The position numbers and the translations under genes are program-made. Shown in pieces: positions 5,107 through 9,625 of a stretch of DNA of 9,625 bases. The notes beneath the pieces are model-generated. The model was not told where the DNA came from. It made no database searches and was given only the letters and a program-made list of their open reading frames with translations. Where the stretch lies: contig JBFKUL010000101.1 in assembly GCA_041635755.1 (NCBI GenBank), positions 1-9,625 on the forward strand. The letters are read 5' to 3'. The stretch is from JBFKUL01 sp041635755. Its GTDB lineage: Bacteria > Pseudomonadota > Gammaproteobacteria > Burkholderiales > SG8-39. Positions within the stretch are counted from its first letter, which is position 1, and each line of letters starts with the position of its first letter.

Positions 5107-5196
5107 TCCTTTTTTCTTTGGGGGAGAAGTGATGGTCGGAGAGACTACATGGACGCATGTGCAGTGTCCAGCCGCGGTGCGCGCAGCACGGACGAA

Positions 5197-5988
5197 CTAC
5201 TTAGCCCGCCAGCCGCCGTCCACCACGAGCGCGTGGCCGTTGATGTAGTTCGCCGCGTCGGAGGCGAGAAAAGCCACCGCGTCGGCGATGTCCTCGGGCG
5301 TGCCGCGCACGCCCAACGGCACTAACGCGCGCACCATGTCGTCGTTCACCGCGACGCCGCGACCGCTCATGTCGGGCACGCCGGGCCCGAGGATCGCCTG
5401 CGAGTGCGCGCGCAGGGCAGTCGGGATCGCGCCCGGGCAGACGCAGTTGGCGCGGATGCCGCGCGCGCCATACTGCACTGCCATCTGGCGGGTGAGGCCG
5501 ATGACGCCATGCTTGGCGGCGATGTAGGCGGCGCCGCCGCCGGTGCCGTTCAGCCCGGCGACCGAGGACATGCTGATGATGCGCCCGCGCTTTCGCGGCA
5601 GCATCTCCTGAAGCGCGCGCTTCGAGCCCAGGAACACGCTCGTCAGGTCGATGTCGATGACCTTGCGCCAGAGCGCTTCGTCCATTTCGTCGACGTCGAA
5701 GTAGCCGTCCAGAATGCCGGCGTTGTTGACCATGACCTCGAGCGGGCCGAGCTCCGCGATCGCCGCCGTGACCGCCTTGTCGAGCTCCGCCGAGCGGCTG
5801 ACATCGGCCTTGTAGCCGACCGCGCGTCCGCCCGCATCCTCGATCTGGTGCGCGGTCTTGCGCGCCGAGGCCTCGTCGAGGTCGATGCTCGCCACGGCAA
5901 AACCGTCCGCGGCGAGCTTGACGCCGATCGCCTGCCCGAGACCTGAGCCGGCCCCGGTGACCACTGCCATGCGCTTGTCGCTTGCCAT
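5197..5988 (-). CDS. short-chain dehydrogenase/reductase (SDR), NAD-type
   Basis: The 263-residue protein is a classical SDR of standard length. The Rossmann glycine motif TGAGSGLG (11-18), Asp36 after the second strand (ASIDLDE, typical of NAD(H) preference), DV at 62-63, NNAG (88-91), the catalytic Ser141/142 (MSSVAG), Tyr155 and Lys159 (YIAAK), and the PG motif (185-186) are all present. ALVVDGGW near the end is the usual SDR C-terminal signature. The substrate cannot be assigned; homologues are often annotated 3-oxoacyl-ACP reductase FabG-like, but no acyl-carrier gene is nearby. The start at 5988 is well supported by AGGAGG at ideal spacing. The gene follows the exonuclease by 42 bp on the same strand, probably as the last gene of that unit. 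Confidence 0.92.
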   Translation of the reverse strand: MASDKRMAVVTGAGSGLGQAIGVKLAADGFAVASIDLDEASARKTAHQIEDAGGRAVGYKADVSRSAELDKAVTAAIAELGPLEVMVNNAGILDGYFDVDEMDEALWRKVIDIDLTSVFLGSKRALQEMLPRKRGRIISMSSVAGLNGTGGGAAYIAAKHGVIGLTRQMAVQYGARGIRANCVCPGAIPTALRAHSQAILGPGVPDMSGRGVAVNDDMVRALVPLGVRGTPEDIADAVAFLASDAANYINGHALVVDGGWRAK

Positions 5989-6030
5989 CGCTCCTCCTGA
6001 TTGCGGTTCGAACGCGCCTTGCGGCGTCCT

Positions 6031-6678
6031 TCAGACCGATGTATCCGGGCCCGACGCCGCTAGGCGCAGCAGGCCGAGCTGCTCGAAGCACAGGTACAGC
6101 TCACGGCAGGCCCACGCATCGGTCGCCGCGTAGGTGATCTGCGCCGCCGAAAGGCGCGGCGCTGCCCAGTTCGAGGTGCGGTTGCCCTTGGGGATACGCG
6201 CCCCGAGAAAGATCGCCGCGAGGTTGCGCAGGCCCGTCTGGCGCAGGCCGTGGCGGCGCGCGATGTGGCCGAGATCGAGCACCCCGGCCTCGGCAAGCGG
6301 GAACAGGCGCTTGAGCTGGCGCAGATCCTCGGCGAGCGCGACGCCCGCCTTGACGATCCCGGGCGCGCCCACCAGCTCGGCGATTGCGGCGGCGGCGTCG
6401 AGCCGCCGCAGCTGCACCACGTAGACTCGGCGCGTCGTCGCGATCTGGATCAGGCAGGGCAGGTGGCTCACGCCCTTCTTGAACGCCGGCCGCGTCTCGG
6501 TATCGAAGCCGAGCACGCGCTCGGCGCGCACATCATCCATCGCGTGCTCGAGCGTGCGTGCGTCGGCGACCAGGCGCACCTCGCCTTCGTAGCGCCGGAT
6601 CGGCAGCTCGGCGAGCGCCTGCCGGGAGATCTCGCGCACGAACGCCGCGGGCGTCGTGTCCGGGGCCGGCGAGCTCAT
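6031..6678 (-). CDS. DEDDy 3'-5' exonuclease (WRN/RNase D-type domain)
   Basis: The 215-residue protein is essentially one 3'-5' exonuclease domain of the DnaQ-like/RNase D superfamily. Exo I is VLGFDTETRPAF (Asp59, Glu61), Exo II is AGVALAEDLRQL (Asp118) and Exo III is ITYAATDAW (Tyr183, Asp187), giving the DEDDy set. KKGVSHLPCLIQIAT and the stretch IPKGNRTSNWAAPRLS match the WRN-exonuclease-like branch. No HRDC domain follows, so it is not full-length RNase D. It should digest RNA or DNA 3' ends in the cytoplasm; the substrate is unknown. The start at 6678 has GGAG nine bases upstream; an ATG at 6696 would add six residues and sits only 7 bp past the previous stop. It is probably co-transcribed with the PLP enzyme before it. 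Confidence 0.9.
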   Translation of the reverse strand: MSSPAPDTTPAAFVREISRQALAELPIRRYEGEVRLVADARTLEHAMDDVRAERVLGFDTETRPAFKKGVSHLPCLIQIATTRRVYVVQLRRLDAAAAIAELVGAPGIVKAGVALAEDLRQLKRLFPLAEAGVLDLGHIARRHGLRQTGLRNLAAIFLGARIPKGNRTSNWAAPRLSAAQITYAATDAWACRELYLCFEQLGLLRLAASGPDTSV

Positions 6679-6703
6679 CGCGGTGCGCTCCGGCATGCGG
6701 GGC

Positions 6704-7819
6704 TCACCATCCCGAGAAGCGCTGCCAAGTGCCTTCGATCCGTCCGGCGGGATCGAGCACGTGGTAGCGCTCGAACTGCGCCGCGGTGGCGCAGGCGTGG
6801 TTCGGCAGGATGCGCAGCATTGTGCCGACGGGGAGATCCGGTAGTTTGCGCGGATCGCCACTGCGGTGCGCGACGATGCCGTGCTCCTGGTTCGCCTCCG
6901 AGACGATGAGATCACCGAACGCGCGGCCCGCCGCGTCGCACACCAGCCCGTAGCCCTGGTCGAGCGGCTGCTTGGCGGTGCCGCGGTCGCGCGACATTGC
7001 CATCCATCCCGCGTCGGTGATCGCCCAGCCCTTGTCGCGCTGGTGCCCGATGACCGTGGCGAGCACCGAAAGCGCGATGTCCTCGGTGGCGCAGACTTCC
7101 AGCCCCGCCATCACGAGGTCCTGGAACACGAATACACCTGCGCGCACTTCGGTGACGCCCGCGAGATCGTCGATATAGGTCGCGGTCGGCGTCGAGCCGA
7201 CGCTGACCACCGGTGCCGCGTGACCCGCCTCGCGCAGGCGCTTCGCGGCGTGCACCGCCGCGTCGCGTTCGCGCTTCGCCATGTCGCGGATCGCCTCGAT
7301 GCTGCGGCAGTCGTAGGAGGCGCCCGCGTGCGTCATCACACCAGCGACGGTGGCGCCGCCGCGCGCGATCTCCGCGGCGATCGACACCAGCCGTGCGTCG
7401 TCCGGCCGCACACCCGCGCGGTGACCGTCGGAATCGATCTCGATGAGCACCGGGAATCCCGAGCCGGCCACAGCGCGCGCGAGCTCGGCACTGTCGAGCA
7501 CCACGGTCAATCGCACACCGCTTTGCGCGAGGGCGGCGGCGCGCTCGAGCTTGTTTGGCGCGATTGCCACCGCGTACAGGATGTCGCGGTAGCCGCCAGC
7601 GGCGAACTGCTCGGCTTCCTTTAGCGTCGAGACCGCGATCGGCGCGGAGGCGTTGCGGTGCAGCCGGCGTGTGAGCTCGAGGCTCTTGGCAGTCTTCACG
7701 TGCAGCCGCAGCGAGCAGCCGAGTGCGTCGATATGCCGCGAAAGCCGCTGCCAGTTGGCATCGAGCTTCGCGTGCTCGACGAGCAGCGCCGGCGTCTCGA
7801 GGCGTGCGAGCTCGGTCAT
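6704..7819 (-). CDS. D-threonine aldolase / D-serine dehydratase-like PLP enzyme
   Basis: The 371-residue product has the alanine-racemase-type N-terminal barrel with PLP-binding Lys42 in LRLHVKTAK. Then come IEIDSDGHRAGV, HAGASYD and the phosphate-binding VSVGSTPTA. The C-terminal beta domain carries the metal site as PNHAC (His341, Cys343) and ends FERYHVLDPAG. Family members cleave or dehydrate D-3-hydroxy amino acids. A His-X-Cys pair is found in zinc-dependent D-serine dehydratases, whereas D-threonine aldolases usually have His-X-Asp, so dehydratase-type chemistry is somewhat favoured; this is inference. The start at 7819 matches the family N-terminus (LETPALLVE); an upstream in-frame GTG would add 32 poor-quality residues. 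The Shine-Dalgarno sequence is weak. The exonuclease gene follows within 25 bp. Confidence 0.9.
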   Translation of the reverse strand: MTELARLETPALLVEHAKLDANWQRLSRHIDALGCSLRLHVKTAKSLELTRRLHRNASAPIAVSTLKEAEQFAAGGYRDILYAVAIAPNKLERAAALAQSGVRLTVVLDSAELARAVAGSGFPVLIEIDSDGHRAGVRPDDARLVSIAAEIARGGATVAGVMTHAGASYDCRSIEAIRDMAKRERDAAVHAAKRLREAGHAAPVVSVGSTPTATYIDDLAGVTEVRAGVFVFQDLVMAGLEVCATEDIALSVLATVIGHQRDKGWAITDAGWMAMSRDRGTAKQPLDQGYGLVCDAAGRAFGDLIVSEANQEHGIVAHRSGDPRKLPDLPVGTMLRILPNHACATAAQFERYHVLDPAGRIEGTWQRFSGW

Positions 7820-7913
7820 GCGCGTCCGCCCGCCATGTCGCTGTGCGCATTGAGCAGTTCGGAAGGGAGCGTGTGGCGGCGTTTCATGGCTGGAGCGAAG
7901 TATGCCGCACGCC

Positions 7914-7938
7914 ACGCACGTGCGTCGCCGCTATCGTA
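7914..7938 (-). promoter_or_regulatory. possible promoter -10 box followed by 12-bp palindrome
   Basis: On the minus strand TACGAT (complement of 7933-7938) resembles a -10 box. Starting where transcription would begin lies the perfect 12-bp palindrome ACGCACGTGCGT (7914-7925), an operator-like element. It would control the PLP-enzyme unit with a leader of about 105 nt. No good -35 box is visible, so the promoter call is weak; the palindrome is certain. Confidence 0.35.
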
Positions 7939-7947
7939 CCCCATGGT

Positions 7948-7965
7948 GCGTCCGTCGCGGGACGC
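7948..7965 (-). other. short stem-loop at the end of the DUF2145 gene
   Basis: GCGTCC (7948-7953) and GGACGC (7960-7965) form a 6-bp stem with a 6-nt loop, touching the TAG stop of the DUF2145 gene on the minus strand. No T-run follows, so termination is uncertain. Confidence 0.35.
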
Positions 7966-8756
7966 TAGTCGACGCGCACTACGACTTTCTTGTGCTCTGC
8001 GTCGCGGCGCTCGAGAAACCGGATGACGGATTCGACCGTCACCGCGTCGATCTGTCCGGCCATGCGCCGGTCGAATGGATGGTCGTCAAACGCGACGTTA
8101 GCGCGGAACATGCGACCACCCAGGCGCGTGAGTGCGTCGATCTGAAGCGTGATCGGCTCGTAGCCAGCGAGCTTTAGCCACGCTTGCGCCTGCTGACGCG
8201 AAGCGACCGGCGCGTCGCGCGCGCTCGCCGCAGCGAACACCTCGAGCACCCACTGGTTCGAGTTCTGGTAGCGCGTCGAGTATGCGTAGGCGAGCATGTT
8301 GTAGGGTAGGCCATGCAGTGCGGTCGGTCGCGCGCCGCCGAGCGCACCGGCGAGCAGTTTCTGGGTCTCCTTGCCCGGGATGTAGAGGAGCGCCTCGTAA
8401 ACGAACACGTCATCGAGGAAGAAATTGCCAAGCCCCTCGGCGTAAATGCCCGAATCGGTCGTGCCGCACTGGTTGAGCAGATGCATGAGGGTCCAGCGGC
8501 CATTCGGGTGATCGCGCCACGCATAACCCAGATGCGAGTAGCGCAGCTTGTACTTGCTGAGGTCCTGCCCGATGCGCGCGACGAGTGCGACCTCGGCCCC
8601 GCTTTGCTCAAGCCCCTGGCGTACTTTGTGCGCGAGGTTGAGCGCATTGCGCACCGTTTCCGGCGTGGGCTTAAACTCGGTGCACGCCTGACCGCCCCAG
8701 GCGAGCGTGGCCGCAAAGGCCGAGACCGCAATCGCCAGCAGCCGCAGCGCGCTCAC
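7965..8756 (-). CDS. DUF2145-family exported protein
   Basis: The 263-residue protein has a signal peptide (hydrophobic core about residues 4-18, probable cleavage after Ala24, GQA|C). The body matches what I know of the DUF2145 family: LRYSHLGYAWRD (71-82), HLLNQCG (92-98), AEGLGNFFLDDVFVYEALL (106-124), STRYQNSNQWVLE (160-172), QAWLKLAGY (191-199) and RMFRANVAFDDHPF (215-228). The family has no established function. The HLG motif around His75 and the later QNSNQWVLE recall the two motifs of permuted NlpC/P60-like folds, but with no Cys at the second; this is speculation. The GTG start overlaps the upstream stop (GTGA) and has AGGAG eight bases upstream, indicating translational coupling. 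A periplasmic or envelope role is inferred. Confidence 0.85.
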   Translation of the reverse strand: MSALRLLAIAVSAFAATLAWGGQACTEFKPTPETVRNALNLAHKVRQGLEQSGAEVALVARIGQDLSKYKLRYSHLGYAWRDHPNGRWTLMHLLNQCGTTDSGIYAEGLGNFFLDDVFVYEALLYIPGKETQKLLAGALGGARPTALHGLPYNMLAYAYSTRYQNSNQWVLEVFAAASARDAPVASRQQAQAWLKLAGYEPITLQIDALTRLGGRMFRANVAFDDHPFDRRMAGQIDAVTVESVIRFLERRDAEHKKVVVRVD

Positions 8757-9181
8757 TTGATTCGCTCCTGGTAGACGAGCGCGCGTCCGATTTCGTTCGG
8801 AATGTAAGCGATCATCGTACTTCCGACGAGGAGTGCCGAGCCCACCGCCTCGGCGACTACGGTCACGATCGTGCCGACAGCGAGGGACATCCCCTGCAAC
8901 ATTCCGGAAGCGATCTGGACCGAGACTTCAGCAGCGCTGCTCACGCCGCGCAACACGAGCACCGTCGACTCCCCTACAACTTGGATCGAGGCGACCGCGA
9001 GCTGGCCGGAGGCCGCTAAAAGTTGCATCGATCCCTGAACCACAACGCCTGACGCAAGCGCCATTGCAGCAGATGCGTTTGACAGGCCCCCGGAGGCCTG
9101 GGAGACGCTCTGCGCGTGCGCGAGTGGAAGGTGGACAGCGGCGAGGAGCGCTGCGACGAACATCGTAGGTTTGGGATTCAT
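8753..9181 (-). CDS. Ala/Ser/Val-rich exported protein, partner gene of DUF2145
   Basis: The 142-residue product begins with a signal peptide (MNPKPTMFVAALLAAV, likely cleaved after Ala23, AHA|Q). The mature part is rich in Ala, Ser, Val and Gly, with no Cys or Trp. It has alternating hydrophobic stretches such as SGVVVQGS, LAVASIQVV and STVLVLRGV, and a hydrophobic Gly-rich region at about 93-128 (LAVGTIVTVVAEAVGSALLV) that might insert in a membrane. It ends with IAYIPNEIGRALVY, the most distinctive motif. I recognise no named family. It lies directly upstream of the DUF2145 gene with a GTGA overlap, so the two products are likely made together and may act together. AAAGGGGG lies at proper spacing before the ATG. 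A role in the cell envelope is inferred only from the signal peptide. Confidence 0.8.
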   Translation of the reverse strand: MNPKPTMFVAALLAAVHLPLAHAQSVSQASGGLSNASAAMALASGVVVQGSMQLLAASGQLAVASIQVVGESTVLVLRGVSSAAEVSVQIASGMLQGMSLAVGTIVTVVAEAVGSALLVGSTMIAYIPNEIGRALVYQERIK

Positions 9182-9203
9182 GGTGTCCCCCTTTCGGGTC
9201 GCT

Positions 9204-9234
9204 ATTGTAGGCGTTTGGAGATTTTTTTTGGTAA
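9204..9234 (-). promoter_or_regulatory. promoter of the exported-protein/DUF2145 operon
   Basis: On the minus strand TACAAT (complement of 9204-9209) is a 5/6 match to the -10 consensus. TTACCA (complement of 9229-9234) is a 4/6 -35 candidate with a longish 19-bp spacer containing an A8 tract. Transcription would start near 9197, leaving a leader of about 16 nt that just holds the AAAGGGGG ribosome binding site. Confidence 0.5.
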
Positions 9235-9359
9235 GCGCATCTGGCGCATCGATTGTTGGAACGCGGCTTGGCCCCTTGGGGTTGAGCGGCAGCGGCAGCG
9301 CCTCGAACTACCGCCGGACTGCACCGCCGCCCACACCGGTTCACAACCGCGTTAGCATA

Positions 9360-9375
9360 GAGGGCATGCGCCCTC
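9360..9375 (+). other. stem-loop upstream of the gene at 9411
   Basis: GAGGGC (9360-9365) and GCCCTC (9370-9375) form a perfect 6-bp stem with an ATGC loop. It lies 35 bp before the ATG at 9411, possibly in its leader. The rest of the 9235-9410 gap shows no gene. Confidence 0.35.
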
Positions 9376-9410
9376 AAGGGAGGGGGCGATCTTCACGAAG
9401 CGAGGCGATC

Positions 9411-9625
9411 ATGGCGACGAGCACCACAAGAAAGAACCACAATGGCGCCGCACGGCCGATCCGCACCGAGCGCGACTTCATGGGCGCGGCCTCGGTCGCA
9501 AAGCAGTTGCGCAAGCAGGCCAGCGCCGATTCGACGGCCGAGCTGCGCCTGCAGGCGCTCATCAAGGAGATGGACAAGTTCGAGGCGATGAACGACGACG
9601 CCGATCCCGAGGACGTCGAGGACGA
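9411..9625 (+). CDS. charged hypothetical protein, 3'-truncated by the window end
   Basis: An open frame of 71 codons runs off the window without a stop. The N-terminus is basic and disordered-looking (MATSTTRKNHNGAARPIRTE). A likely helical region follows (DFMGAASVAKQLRKQ, then STAELRLQALIKEMDKFEAM), and then an acidic run (NDDADPEDVEDD). There is no signal peptide or membrane segment, so a cytoplasmic protein is expected. Codons are strongly G/C-ending, which supports a real gene over the hydrophobic frame on the opposite strand. GAGG (9402-9405) lies five bases before the ATG; an in-frame ATG at 9366 would add 15 residues. The family and the function are unknown to me. It is divergent from the exported-protein operon. 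Confidence 0.7.
   Translation, partial: MATSTTRKNHNGAARPIRTERDFMGAASVAKQLRKQASADSTAELRLQALIKEMDKFEAMNDDADPEDVED

Noticed and set aside
4219..5325. Plus-strand open frame of about 368 codons
   Set aside because: It runs across the antisense of the hydrolase start, the response regulator and the SDR end; no coherent protein and no good start.
7820..7915. N-terminal extension of the PLP enzyme from a GTG at 7915
   Set aside because: The extra 32 residues do not resemble the family, which begins near LETPALLVE; the extension crosses the palindrome and likely leader.
9374..9577. Minus-strand open frame with a hydrophobic segment near 9400
   Set aside because: The opposite plus frame has a Shine-Dalgarno sequence, strongly G/C-ending codons and runs on beyond the window; the minus frame lacks a good start.

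Overview
The window looks like chromosomal DNA of a GC-rich (by eye about two thirds G+C) Gram-negative bacterium, most likely a betaproteobacterium (Burkholderiales or relatives). This rests on strong G/C bias at third codon positions, the mix of protein families (DUF2145 pair, fluoroacetate-dehalogenase-like hydrolase, REC protein with an HD-GYP-like tail, WRN/RNase D-type exonuclease) and small proteins that resemble betaproteobacterial families. The taxonomic call is inference. I see no rRNA, tRNA, CRISPR, transposase or phage structural gene.

Left part (1-2551): the 3' end of an alpha/beta-hydrolase/class III nucleotidyl cyclase fusion; two small plus-strand genes (a secreted protein with two cysteines, and a small membrane protein); then two very small minus-strand genes in tandem (55 and 73 aa). 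Next comes a stretch of nearly 600 bases without a convincing protein gene. It holds the most unusual signal of the window: a promoter-like element, a chain of GC-rich hairpins closed by a long-range 9-bp helix, and a strong intrinsic terminator at 2411-2440. I read this as a candidate structured non-coding RNA of about 205 nt, or an attenuated leader for the transporter that follows.

Middle part (2552-5988): a BASS-superfamily transporter on the plus strand converges on a minus-strand fluoroacetate-dehalogenase-like hydrolase, and both stop codons lie inside one perfect hairpin. Further along on the minus strand are a REC-domain response regulator, whose C-terminus looks like a truncated HD-GYP domain, and a classical NAD-type SDR oxidoreductase.

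Right part (5988-9625): a minus-strand unit runs from a D-threonine aldolase/D-serine dehydratase-like PLP enzyme to a DEDDy 3'-5' exonuclease and then the SDR, with short gaps. Upstream is an exported pair, an Ala/Ser/Val-rich protein and a DUF2145 protein, joined by a GTGA overlap and preceded by a good -10 box. A plus-strand gene for a charged protein starts at 9411 and runs off the window.

Most genes look like ordinary metabolism and signalling. The points worth follow-up are the candidate RNA, the altered cyclase active site, the HD-GYP relic, the exported DUF2145 pair and several palindromes at gene boundaries.
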